Below are positions 7,939 through 16,879 of a stretch of DNA of 64,000 bases, in pieces. Made by a program: the position numbers and the translations under genes. Every line of letters begins with the position of its first letter. Positions within the stretch are counted from its first letter, which is position 1. The notes under the pieces are model-generated. The model saw nothing but the letters and a program-made list of their open reading frames with translations. It did not search any database and was not told where the DNA came from. The DNA is from an uncultured Prevotellaceae bacterium. GTDB lineage: Bacteria > Bacteroidota > Bacteroidia > Bacteroidales > Bacteroidaceae. The DNA is taken from assembly GCA_949299545.1 (NCBI GenBank), contig CASGAM010000026.1, forward strand, positions 105,682 through 169,681. The letters are read 5' to 3'.

Positions 7939-8796
7939 ATGAGTATGATTAAGATTCGCAATATCCTTTCCTTATTATTATTGATTGGCATTTCTTTGAC
8001 GGCAGATGCCGGAGATTTGGTGATAGTGCATACCAATGACACGCATAGCAGGATTATGTCGGTGGGTAAGTTGCAGACGGACTCAATCCAGGCCGGCAAG
8101 GGCGGTTTCGTGCGCAGGAGTGCGCTTATCAAAAGTCTCCGTAAAGAATATCCCGGACTGTTGTTGTTTGACTCAGGTGATTTCTCGCAAGGGTCTGCAT
8201 ACTATAGCCTGTATAAGGGTGAAGTTGAAGTCAGGCTGATGTCCGAGATGGGATACGATGCGGTGGCCATTGGCAATCATGAGTTTGACTGCGGTTTGGA
8301 AAACATGAAACGGATATTTGAGATGGCATCATTCCCGGTTGTATGTGCAAACTATGATTTTACGGGGACGGTGCTTGAAGGGATTGTCAAGCCTTATGTC
8401 GTATTGGAACGAGGCGGGTTGAGAATCGGAGTGTTCGGTCTTTCACCTCGACTTGAAGGCTATACGTCCGGGAGCAATTTTGCGGGTGTCGTTTATGAAG
8501 ATCCGGTTTCGGCCGCCAACCGTGTGGCAAGTCTGCTGAAAGAACAGGAAAAGTGCGACCTGGTGATTTGCCTGTCTCATTTAGGGTGGGATATTGAAGG
8601 CACTGACGACACCGAACTGATACCGGCGACGCATCACATCAATGTTGTCCTTGGAGGGCATTCGCATACTTTGTTTGACGCTCCTGTCGTTTTAAAGGAT
8701 GCTGACGGGCGGAATGTGGTTTGCAACCAGATGGGAGTAAATGGGATTAATGTCGGGATGTTACGGCTGGAACTGCGGCAGGTACAAGTGCCGTAA
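7939..8796 (+). CDS. 5'-nucleotidase metallophosphatase domain protein
   Basis: A 285-aa secreted calcineurin-like phosphatase, the catalytic half of the 5'-nucleotidase system. After a signal peptide (ILSLLLLIGISLTADA) the metal-binding motifs appear in order: VHTNDTHSR, LLFDSGDFSQGSAYY, AIGNHEFDCG, CLSHLG and VLGGHSHT. The protein ends where the metallophosphatase domain ends, so the nucleotide-binding domain is absent and is supplied by the gene just upstream. The 7-bp spacing implies translation from one mRNA. This two-gene arrangement is known in Bacteroidales and is not a frameshifted single gene, since each half has its own signal peptide. Confidence 0.92.
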   Translation: MSMIKIRNILSLLLLIGISLTADAGDLVIVHTNDTHSRIMSVGKLQTDSIQAGKGGFVRRSALIKSLRKEYPGLLLFDSGDFSQGSAYYSLYKGEVEVRLMSEMGYDAVAIGNHEFDCGLENMKRIFEMASFPVVCANYDFTGTVLEGIVKPYVVLERGGLRIGVFGLSPRLEGYTSGSNFAGVVYEDPVSAANRVASLLKEQEKCDLVICLSHLGWDIEGTDDTELIPATHHINVVLGGHSHTLFDAPVVLKDADGRNVVCNQMGVNGINVGMLRLELRQVQVP

Positions 8797-8823
8797 GTAT
8801 AAGGGTACGGTTTGTATGGGGCA

Positions 8824-9534
8824 CTATTCAAAATAAAGTGTCAGCGTAATCATCTTGGATGAGGCGCTGTTTAATGATTCTGTGAATTTCATGAGATTCC
8901 GGTCGGTGAGGTCTGGCCGGTTTTTTTGTAATATGTCCAGCAAGCCAAAGCTGAATTTCAGTTCCGGTATCAATTTGAAGAACGGCAGGTAAATGTCGCA
9001 CCCCATACCTATTTCTATATGGCAGTCGAACGGTTTCATGAGCAAGGCTTTTTGTTTTTTGGTCGTGAGGTCCACCATCGGCGCGACACCGGCGATGACG
9101 TAAGGTCGGTAATTGTTGAAACGCGGGCCGGCGATTTTTAAGTCTACCGGAACTGATATATAGACAGACTTCAGGTTTTGCGTGGAATCCCTTCCGGTGG
9201 TTTGTTCGTGGAATGTTACTTGTTTCTGACCGAAGTGCATGGTCGGGGTGATGCGCAGCGCGAAGTAAGTGTTCAGGCGCATTTCCCCGAGAACACCCAC
9301 GCTGAAGCCCGGCCCGTAGTTGCTGACGTCGGCGTACCACTGTTCCTTGCTTGTCGGGTCGATGAAGCCATTGTTTTCCAGCTCAAGGTCTTGCATGTGC
9401 AGCCCGATGAAGAATCCGTAATGAAATCTTCGCTGGTCGATGTAGGGGCGGTTTTGCAGCTTGCGTTCCTGTGCGGCGGCCAAGGCTGTGTATGCCAATA
9501 AATATATGATAGCAAGAAAGCGTATTCTTTTCAT
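8824..9534 (-). CDS. PorT-family outer-membrane beta-barrel protein
   Basis: A 236-aa outer-membrane beta-barrel protein. A signal peptide (FLAIIYLLAYTALAAAQ) is followed by RRFHYGFFIGLHMQDLEL and alternating strands. The C-terminal pattern (FKLIPELKFSFGLLDIL, NRPDLTDRNLMKF, then a final strand ending in Phe-Glu) matches the PorT family. In Porphyromonas gingivalis PorT is needed for type IX secretion, but homologues also occur widely in Bacteroides. It is convergent with the 5'-nucleotidase pair (27 bp between the stops) and divergent from the ferredoxin gene. The assignment to PorT rests on overall pattern, so a generic porin-like protein cannot be fully excluded. Confidence 0.78.
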   Translation of the reverse strand: MKRIRFLAIIYLLAYTALAAAQERKLQNRPYIDQRRFHYGFFIGLHMQDLELENNGFIDPTSKEQWYADVSNYGPGFSVGVLGEMRLNTYFALRITPTMHFGQKQVTFHEQTTGRDSTQNLKSVYISVPVDLKIAGPRFNNYRPYVIAGVAPMVDLTTKKQKALLMKPFDCHIEIGMGCDIYLPFFKLIPELKFSFGLLDILQKNRPDLTDRNLMKFTESLNSASSKMITLTLYFE

Positions 9535-9608
9535 AATTCATGAACTCCGTTATTTTAAAACGTAAATGTTTTGCGCTTATTGTCCGGCATAAGTTATTTA
9601 TGATGCCA

Positions 9609-9626
9609 ATCACTAAAAATAGTGAT
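9609..9626. promoter_or_regulatory. palindrome upstream of ferredoxin promoter
   Basis: ATCACTA-AAAA-TAGTGAT is a perfect 7-bp inverted repeat ending 6 bp before the -33 box of the ferredoxin promoter, also upstream of the divergent PorT-like gene. Its place suits an activator or repressor site. Confidence 0.5.
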
Positions 9627-9632
9627 TAATAT

Positions 9633-9663
9633 TTTGGAGAAAGACAATTAAATACTAACTTTG
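9633..9663 (+). promoter_or_regulatory. Bacteroidetes-type promoter of ferredoxin gene
   Basis: TTTG (9633-9636), 19 nt and TAACTTTG (9656-9663) match the TTTG/TAnnTTTG consensus exactly, 50 bp before the ATG. Confidence 0.75.
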
Positions 9664-9713
9664 CGGTACGAATGAATCGTAAATGATTAATATTAACTGT
9701 TAAATTTAGAAAA

Positions 9714-9878
9714 ATGGCTTACGTAATTAGTGACGATTGTGTAGCTTGCGGAACTTGTATCGACGAATGTCCTGTAGGCGCAATTTCAGAAGGTGATAAG
9801 TATGTGATCGACCCTGAGGCATGTACTGAATGCGGTACTTGTGCTGATGTTTGTCCTTCATCTGCTATCTCTCTTTAA
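9714..9878 (+). CDS. 2[4Fe-4S] ferredoxin (54 aa)
   Basis: A small bacterial ferredoxin with two complete CxxCxxCxxxCP clusters: CVACGTCIDECPVGAI and CTECGTCADVCPSSAI. It carries electrons between oxidoreductases, typically pyruvate:ferredoxin oxidoreductase and hydrogenases or Rnf, in the cytoplasm of anaerobes. The product is only 54 aa. It is a single-gene unit with a perfect promoter upstream and a terminator 29 bp after the stop, as expected for a highly expressed ferredoxin. Confidence 0.96.
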   Translation: MAYVISDDCVACGTCIDECPVGAISEGDKYVIDPEACTECGTCADVCPSSAISL

Positions 9879-9907
9879 GAAGCACAATCAAAAAAATGAC
9901 AATTATG

Positions 9908-9939
9908 GATGCGGCCCCACATGGGTCGCATCTTTTTTT
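9908..9939 (+). terminator. intrinsic terminator of ferredoxin gene
   Basis: A 10-bp stem with one G-T pair (GATGCGGCCC at 9908-9917 and GGGTCGCATC at 9923-9932) and a 5-nt loop is followed by TTTTTTT. Confidence 0.9.
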
Positions 9940-10090
9940 GTTTTATCCGGGCCGTATTGTCTTTTTTATTCCTTTTTGTTTGGTTGTCTTGTTGACAGAG
10001 AATACGGTTTTAAGTAAATATAACTTGATATTTTACTGACTTTGCGTCAAAAAATTCTATCTTTCCACATTAATTGTAAACTAATCGGAT

Positions 10091-13000
10091 ATGAAAATCT
10101 TTAGGACAATCGCATTTCTGTTTGTAATGGTCTTTATGGCGTGTCCTGCGCTCATGGCTGACAGCTATGAAAAATTGTGGAAACAGGCAAAGGAATTGAA
10201 CGAAAAGAACCTGACGAGGTCGGCTTATGACGTGGCTTTGAAAATTTATGAGAAAGCTGTAGCCGACAACGAAAAAGGACAGATGCTGGCTTCATTGCTA
10301 TACAGTTATTCTTTGCAGCAAATTATTGTTCCCGACAGTTTTTGTGTTAACGTGCCGAAGATAGAACGTCTTAAAGAAAATGCCGATGACCCGGTCTTTC
10401 AGGCGGTATGTGCATCCGTGCTGGCTTATCTTTATGCCGATAAGACTCATAATGTCTCAAATATGAGTACCGGACGCAAGGCGCACCCGGACAGCTTGCG
10501 GGAATGGTCAAGGGAGCAATACAGAGAAGCTGTCCTCGAGAATGCCAGCCTTTCGATGGCGCATCCCGAATTGTTGCGACAAACGAAGGCGGCCGATTAT
10601 CTGCCATTAGTCGTGGAAGGCAAAGATGCAGACTTGTTTAACGGGGATTTGTTGAATGTGATACTCCGACAGGCCATCTCAAGTGTCAATGTTTGGATAT
10701 GGGACGGTTTGGAGCGACAATTACAGGAGTGGTACGGTTCTGCACTTGATATTTACCGGCAGGCCGGTATGCGTGAGGCGGAACTGATGTTGATGCTTGA
10801 CTCCGTCGATGCCGTTTCTTCCGAAGATTCTTATGCAAGATGGTTGGTTGATGAAAGTTCCCTGACGCTGAAAGAACGTGAACGCCGCGTGTTGGAATCG
10901 CCGCGTTGCCGGGCTTATTTCTATCTGCTTTCCCGGTTCAGTGACTTGCCGCAAAGCGTGAAGGTTTATGAGCAGATGCTCCGTTTGACGGATGTGACGC
11001 AGGGGCGTAAGATGAAGTGGGCGCAAGAAGCTTGTGCCCGCTATGCTTCATCGCCCTATCTTCTTCAGATAAGGAATTGGATGGCTGACGCCGTATCACC
11101 GAAAATTACGTGGACTTTACAACAACAACGGCTTTTCTATCCTTCGCGAAAGGTAGCGGCTGCCTTACAGCACCGTAACGTGCCCTCAGCGGAAATTATC
11201 TGGTATGAGCTGCCGGAAGATGTGGACGTGGACGCCGTGGAAGATATGGACAGGGCGCAGGCGTTGAGTTATTTCAAAAAGAAGGGGCGGCGCGTGAAGT
11301 CACAATATTTGACGTGGCCGTCAGCGCCTGATTATGAGCTGGTGGATGATACCGTTTATATTGAAACTCCGGACATTGGTTATTATGGGGTCGTGATGAT
11401 TCCTGCGGGAGTGACGAAAACAGAAGACATGCTGTATTCTACGGTCGCTGTTTCGAGACTTAAATTAGTGGCAGGGGCACACTCCTTTGGAGATTTGTAT
11501 TACAGGGTTGTTGATGCTGAGAGTGGACGGCCGGTAGAAGGTGCCCATTTACAACTGTTTGTTTACGACAAAGGTGTGAAAAAATATATTGGGCATCATA
11601 CGGCAGATCGTATGGGAACCGTGCATGTCTCGATGAAAGATGGCATGAAGGAAACGAACAACCGGTGTTATGCCACAGTGACTGATGGGGAGAAAGACCG
11701 GTATCTGACGCCTTTGTCCGTTTGGATACCTGCCCAGCAAAAAGAAGTCGCCGATTATGAAGAAACGCGGCTGTACACCGATCGGGCAATTTACCGGCCG
11801 GGACAGACGGTTTATGTGGGGGGCATACTCAGCCGCCGTACCGGAGATTCAGATTGTGCCATTGCTGACAGAACAGTAACGTTGCGGCTGTTGGATGCCA
11901 ATGGGAAGGTAGTGACTGAAAGACAAGCCGTAACAGATGAGATGGGAACACTCAACCAGTCGTTTGTTATTCCTGCATCCGGCCTTCCGGGGTTTTATTC
12001 CGTGCGAACCGGGAACAATGCCGGTGCTGTCAGTTTCAGGGTAGATAATTATCGGCGTCCGACTTTTGAACTGGTTGTAGATGCGGTGGAAAAGACATAT
12101 TCATTGGGCGATACCGTTGTGCTGACAGGTTCTGTAAAGACTTATACCGGCGTTCCTGTAAAACAGGCGCGCATTACGGCCGAGGGGACTTTGCGCGCTT
12201 GGTGGCGAATGGTGCCGGACGAATATACGGCGATGCGGCTTGATACCGTGTTTACTGACGAAGCCGGCCGTTTCTCACTGCCGGTTGTGATGCCGGATTT
12301 GGGTGCGGAGCGTATGCCGTTGGGATTGTATTATAGGTGTAATGTCAATGCTACGGATCAGGCCGGAGAGACTCATGATGCGGTTTGTATCGTGCCGTTA
12401 GGCAAGCAGCGCATGACAGTGAATATCGATGCGCCGACGATGTGGGAGCGCCATTCAGGCAATACGTTTACGACGACTGTGCAGGTCGATGGCGGCACAT
12501 TCCGGAAAGATGCCGTGACGCTGAGATACAGTCTTTACCGGATATTGGCTCCCAAGACAAGCATGCCGGTTTATAAGGATGAGGCCATTAAGGAGGGGCA
12601 GCCTGTTTCGCTCAAAGTTCCCGACGATCTGACCTCTGGAAAATATGAGTTGCGCGTCTGTGCCATCTCGGACGGGGATACGGCTTTTGCCGTCCATCCT
12701 TTTGTTTATTTCGATTTGAACGCCGCCAAGCCTGTCAGTGATACGGCTTTCTGGTATTATTCCACGGGCGATACTTTACGTGGCGACCGGCCGTTGAAAG
12801 TCCAGGTCGGCAGCAGTATGGATACGGTTTTTCTGTATTACATGCTTTTTACCAAGGATAGGGTGTTGCAAGATACCATGTACTGTTTTTCCGATTCATT
12901 GCTGACCTTTAACTTTGAACCTCAGGAAGCATATGGGGACGGGGCGATGGCTTGTTTCATGTTTGTAAAGGACGATTGTCTTTATCAGCGGAACCAGCCG

Positions 13001-15772
13001 TTGGTGGTGGAGCAGCCCGACCGTCGTCTGCGTATGGCATGGAGCAGTTTCCGTGACCGCCTGAAACCCGGTGAAGAAGAAACCTGGTCATTGCGAATCC
13101 TTTTGCCCGACGGACGTCCTGCACCGGCTCAACTGATGGCGACTCTGTATGATGCTTCGCTTGAGCAGTTTGCTGCTCATGACTGGTTCCTTTCTTTCGA
13201 CCGTCCTGCAACGTTGCCATTTTACAGTCTTGTTACGACGGCTGCTCAGACGCGGCGTTTGATATATCAGCCACCGGTTCAGAAGAAGACTGTTTATACC
13301 TGGGAGTTTGATCACTTTGACAAACAATTGTATCCGTTGACGTCGAGAGTCGAACTGTATGGCCGTATAAGTGGGCTGTCGCTGAATGGGTTATATGTGT
13401 TGCGTAGCCCGAAGACTGTTGCTGCCGGAGCCGATATGGCTGTTAAAGAAGAGTCTGTCCGGGAAAATGAGACGTTGGTGACAGAGGAAACGGTAAAACC
13501 GGTGGTCGGGTTACGTGAAAACTTTAATGAGACGGCATTTTTCTATCCGGCATTGAGCGCCGACAAGGACGGTTATGTGAAGATGACCTTTACCTTGCCG
13601 GAAAGTCTGACTTCGTGGAACTTTATCGGGCTGGCGCATACGGCGGACATGATGAGCGGGACACTGAGAGACGAAATAACGGCGCATAAAGATGTCATGG
13701 TGCAACTTGGGCTGCCGCGTTTCGTACGCAAGGGTGACCATGCCGGATTGACTGCTACGCTCTTTAACCGAAGCGACCGACGTTTGAAGACACGAGTGAC
13801 GATGGAAGTTTTTAATCCCGTAACGGAAAAAGTGTTATGGAAAGAAAGTTGCAGAATGCGGATTGAAGCGCAGGAGGATAGTGTCATTGCCTTTAATTAT
13901 GTCGCTGATGATGAAACTGCGTTGCTGGCGTGCAGAGTCGTGGCCGAGGCCGGAGACTTTACCGATGGCGAGCAGCGTTATTTGCCGGTGTTGGAGGACA
14001 AAGTGTGGGTGACGGAGACCTTGCTGTTTGATGTCGACAAGGCTGGTGAGATGACTGTTGATGCCGGCCGTCTGTTCCAAAACAACAACCCGGAGGCCGG
14101 TGACAGACGCTTGACAGTGGAATATGCCGGCAATCCGTTATGGTACGCCGTACAGGCAATGCCGTCTTTGCTCCGGCCGGCTACAGAGAGTGCGCTTGAC
14201 CTGGCGGCAGCCTATTATGCGACGACCGTGGTCGGTAAACTGTCCGCAGCTTATCCCGAAATGAAAGCGACATTGGGACAATGGACGGCGGCTGGAAACG
14301 AAGAAGGACTTGGTGTGTCGGCCGATAAAGAAGACTTGACGGGACTGCTGATGGAAGAAACGCCGTGGGCTGTCGAGGCGGAGAACGAAAGACAGCAGAT
14401 TGCCGGATTGGGCGAGCTGTTCGACAGTAACCGTTTGTCGGCAAAGACAGAAGACATTTGCAGCCGTCTGGCACACTTGCAATATGCTGATGGTTCCTTC
14501 AGTTGGTTTAATGGTATGAAAGGCAGTCTTGGCATGACGTTGCGCGTTGCCGAATGGTTGGCACGCGCCGGAGCGTTAGAGAATGGAAACGCTACCTGCG
14601 GGCAGGTGGATCTGGAGAAGATGATGCGTTATATCGCAGGGCATGTTCAGGGTGCCGTGAAGCGGGAACGCGAACAAGAATATAAAGATAATGGTGCGGC
14701 GTGGTTGTCCTGTATGTATATCTTTGGATGCAGTCATGAGAGCTATTCAAATCTTGTCAATGCTGCCGACCTGCGTTATATGCTGGAGCGCATCGAGGCC
14801 GGTTGTGACCGGATGAGCCAGCCCGACAGGGCGCGTGCCGCATGGATCCTGTTTAAGAACGGAAAGCGACAAAAAGCCGGTGAGTTGGTGGCTGCCTTGC
14901 GCGAACATCTCGTTGCTTCGACGGAAGGGCTGCACCTTGAATATCCGTCGGGAGGTCGCTATTCTTCAGATGAAAAGATTGCACGGCATGTACAACTGAT
15001 GGAGACTTTTGCGGCGACCGATGCAGATGCTGAAACGATGCAGGCGCTTGCCAAATGGCTTCTTTCGCAAAAGCGGGTACAGGCATGGCCTACATCTGCA
15101 GCAACGGCGGAGGCTGTATTTGCCATGTTGTCAGTCCGGGGCGAGGCGCTTGATGCCAAACCGCAGGATGAAATCTGGGTGACGGACAGCAAAGGTAACG
15201 AGGTTTGTGCATTGAAGACTTCCGACAGTAAATTAGCCGGTCTCGGTTATGTGAAAGCCGTAACGGAAAGCGAACCGGAACTGAAAAACGGAGTGTCTGC
15301 CATCCATGTCAGCCATAAAACGGATGGTGTGCAGGCATGGGGAGCCGCTTATGCTCAGTTTACGTTGCCAATAGCATCAGTGGAAGAACAGGCTTCGGGA
15401 ATGCAGGTGCGTTGCGAGTGGCCTCAGGAAAACTGCCGGGTTGGCGACCGTATTACCGCACATATCGTGATAACGGCTGATCGTGATTATGACTATGTCA
15501 GCCTGAAGCTCGGCCGTGCGGCGTGCATGGAACCGGTGGATGCCCTTTCCGGCTATCGTTATCGGAACGGCTTGGGTTATTACCAGGCAGTGGGGGATGC
15601 GTCCACGACTTTGTACCTCGATATCCTGCCGAAGGGAACATACGTTCTCGAGGTAGAATATTATGTGGAAAGGCCGGGTGAGTATCAGTGCGGAATCTCT
15701 ACACTGACTTGTGTTTATGCACCTGAATTTACGGCCCGGTCATCAGCGCAGGAAATTGTCGTTGAACCATGA
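10091..15772 (+). CDS. alpha-2-macroglobulin family protein without thioester
   Basis: A giant exported protein of 1893 aa. A signal peptide (IAFLFVMVFMACPALMA) is followed by about 400 helical residues, then a chain of macroglobulin-like beta domains. The MG2 signature YTDRAIYRPGQTVYVGG lies near residue 565, and the A2M bait-flanking region (ETAFFYPALSADKDGYV, then LPESLTSWNFIGLAHT) near 1145. Where thioester macroglobulins carry CxEQ, near residue 1357, this protein reads PSLLRPATESALDLAA, so no thioester can form. The terpenoid-toroid helical region and a C-terminal receptor-like domain follow. Bacterial A2Ms are thought to trap foreign proteases, often with a penicillin-binding protein; here the partner is instead an overlapping phytase-esterase-like gene (ATGA overlap at 15769). 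A lipobox is only weakly suggested (FMAC). Confidence 0.9.
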   Translation: MKIFRTIAFLFVMVFMACPALMADSYEKLWKQAKELNEKNLTRSAYDVALKIYEKAVADNEKGQMLASLLYSYSLQQIIVPDSFCVNVPKIERLKENADDPVFQAVCASVLAYLYADKTHNVSNMSTGRKAHPDSLREWSREQYREAVLENASLSMAHPELLRQTKAADYLPLVVEGKDADLFNGDLLNVILRQAISSVNVWIWDGLERQLQEWYGSALDIYRQAGMREAELMLMLDSVDAVSSEDSYARWLVDESSLTLKERERRVLESPRCRAYFYLLSRFSDLPQSVKVYEQMLRLTDVTQGRKMKWAQEACARYASSPYLLQIRNWMADAVSPKITWTLQQQRLFYPSRKVAAALQHRNVPSAEIIWYELPEDVDVDAVEDMDRAQALSYFKKKGRRVKSQYLTWPSAPDYELVDDTVYIETPDIGYYGVVMIPAGVTKTEDMLYSTVAVSRLKLVAGAHSFGDLYYRVVDAESGRPVEGAHLQLFVYDKGVKKYIGHHTADRMGTVHVSMKDGMKETNNRCYATVTDGEKDRYLTPLSVWIPAQQKEVADYEETRLYTDRAIYRPGQTVYVGGILSRRTGDSDCAIADRTVTLRLLDANGKVVTERQAVTDEMGTLNQSFVIPASGLPGFYSVRTGNNAGAVSFRVDNYRRPTFELVVDAVEKTYSLGDTVVLTGSVKTYTGVPVKQARITAEGTLRAWWRMVPDEYTAMRLDTVFTDEAGRFSLPVVMPDLGAERMPLGLYYRCNVNATDQAGETHDAVCIVPLGKQRMTVNIDAPTMWERHSGNTFTTTVQVDGGTFRKDAVTLRYSLYRILAPKTSMPVYKDEAIKEGQPVSLKVPDDLTSGKYELRVCAISDGDTAFAVHPFVYFDLNAAKPVSDTAFWYYSTGDTLRGDRPLKVQVGSSMDTVFLYYMLFTKDRVLQDTMYCFSDSLLTFNFEPQEAYGDGAMACFMFVKDDCLYQRNQPLVVEQPDRRLRMAWSSFRDRLKPGEEETWSLRILLPDGRPAPAQLMATLYDASLEQFAAHDWFLSFDRPATLPFYSLVTTAAQTRRLIYQPPVQKKTVYTWEFDHFDKQLYPLTSRVELYGRISGLSLNGLYVLRSPKTVAAGADMAVKEESVRENETLVTEETVKPVVGLRENFNETAFFYPALSADKDGYVKMTFTLPESLTSWNFIGLAHTADMMSGTLRDEITAHKDVMVQLGLPRFVRKGDHAGLTATLFNRSDRRLKTRVTMEVFNPVTEKVLWKESCRMRIEAQEDSVIAFNYVADDETALLACRVVAEAGDFTDGEQRYLPVLEDKVWVTETLLFDVDKAGEMTVDAGRLFQNNNPEAGDRRLTVEYAGNPLWYAVQAMPSLLRPATESALDLAAAYYATTVVGKLSAAYPEMKATLGQWTAAGNEEGLGVSADKEDLTGLLMEETPWAVEAENERQQIAGLGELFDSNRLSAKTEDICSRLAHLQYADGSFSWFNGMKGSLGMTLRVAEWLARAGALENGNATCGQVDLEKMMRYIAGHVQGAVKREREQEYKDNGAAWLSCMYIFGCSHESYSNLVNAADLRYMLERIEAGCDRMSQPDRARAAWILFKNGKRQKAGELVAALREHLVASTEGLHLEYPSGGRYSSDEKIARHVQLMETFAATDADAETMQALAKWLLSQKRVQAWPTSAATAEAVFAMLSVRGEALDAKPQDEIWVTDSKGNEVCALKTSDSKLAGLGYVKAVTESEPELKNGVSAIHVSHKTDGVQAWGAAYAQFTLPIASVEEQASGMQVRCEWPQENCRVGDRITAHIVITADRDYDYVSLKLGRAACMEPVDALSGYRYRNGLGYYQAVGDASTTLYLDILPKGTYVLEVEYYVERPGEYQCGISTLTCVYAPEFTARSSAQEIVVEP

Positions 15773-16836
15773 GAAAGGGTGTGGTGGCGATATTGGGCTT
15801 CGTTTGGTATGCGATGGAAGCCGGTGCGCAAACAGCTGTATTGCTCAAGCAGGTGGCGTTAGATAAGTGGCAGGTACCATCGGGTAATTACAGCGGAATC
15901 ACGCATGTGGACGGATTGTGTTATGCGTTGGTTGATGATAAGGCAACGTATGATGTTTTTTTCACATTGGAAATAGCGCAGGATTCGGTGACAGGGGCTG
16001 TTCTGAAAGTAGAAAACCGGCAGGTTAGGGCGGATACGGCCGTTGCCATCGGGAGGCGTGATGCCGAGGGAATTGCCTTTTATTCGGCGGACTCTACGCT
16101 CTGGATTTCAGGAGAGAATGATCAGCGCATTATCGCTCATGACCTTTCGGGACGACGGACGGGGCACGAGTTGAATATCCCTAAGGATTTCGGCATCACA
16201 GCCATCCGTCCCAACTATGGTTTTGAGGCCTTGGCATACGATCGGTACCGTCAGGTTTTTTGGACAATAACGGAGAATGTCTTGCGGACTGACGGTGAAT
16301 TGATTGTTCCGGGTATTGCAGAATTGCAGCCGTTGCAGCTGCTTGCTTTTTCTCCGGATGGGAGATTAAAAGACAGCTTTGTATACTATACAGACAAACC
16401 GCAGACGCGGCGGCAGGGAAGAGCGTATGCTTTCGGTCCCGTGGCTTTGTGTGTGTTGGATGACGGCAATCTGCTGATAATGGAACGTGAATTTGATGTG
16501 AAGAAGCGGTATTTGCGGAGCAGGGTATATAACAAGATTTTTCGTTTGAAGGTAGATGAGGCAGAGTCGGTTGGCCGTTTGTCATCGCTGCGTAAGTTGT
16601 CTGATATTTCACCGGTAGGGAAGGAATTGTTGGCGGAATGGTCAACGAGTTTGAGGCTGTTCAGGCCAGGAATTGCCAATTATGAAGGGATGTGTCAGGG
16701 TATGACCTGCTCGGACGGTAGTCGTACGTTGCTGTTGGTAAGCGATGCGCAAGGGGGCGTCGGTAACAGATTTTGCCGTTTAAAAGATTGGATACGTGTC
16801 ATTTTGTTACCGTCTGAACACTTAAGCGAGGAATGA
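15769..16836 (+). CDS. esterase-like activity of phytase family protein
   Basis: A 355-aa exported protein of the phytase-esterase-like family (PF13449 type beta-propeller). A short signal peptide (VVAILGFVWYAMEAGAQ) precedes the propeller. Typical segments are SGITHVDGLCYALVDD, RDAEGIAFYSADSTLWISGE, IRPNYGFEALAYD and LDDGNLLIMERE. The start codon overlaps the stop of the alpha-2-macroglobulin gene (ATGA), so translation is coupled. The enzymatic activity of this family is poorly known; a role in processing or regulating the A2M protein is only a guess from the overlap. Confidence 0.85.
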   Translation: MRKGVVAILGFVWYAMEAGAQTAVLLKQVALDKWQVPSGNYSGITHVDGLCYALVDDKATYDVFFTLEIAQDSVTGAVLKVENRQVRADTAVAIGRRDAEGIAFYSADSTLWISGENDQRIIAHDLSGRRTGHELNIPKDFGITAIRPNYGFEALAYDRYRQVFWTITENVLRTDGELIVPGIAELQPLQLLAFSPDGRLKDSFVYYTDKPQTRRQGRAYAFGPVALCVLDDGNLLIMEREFDVKKRYLRSRVYNKIFRLKVDEAESVGRLSSLRKLSDISPVGKELLAEWSTSLRLFRPGIANYEGMCQGMTCSDGSRTLLLVSDAQGGVGNRFCRLKDWIRVILLPSEHLSEE

Positions 16837-16879
16837 AGCTTATTTTTGTAGAATTGTTAAAATCTAAATGTAGAATATA

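Noticed and set aside
7164-8796. Frameshifted 5'-nucleotidase gene
   Set aside because: The two domains are in reversed order and each has its own signal peptide, so they are two genes.
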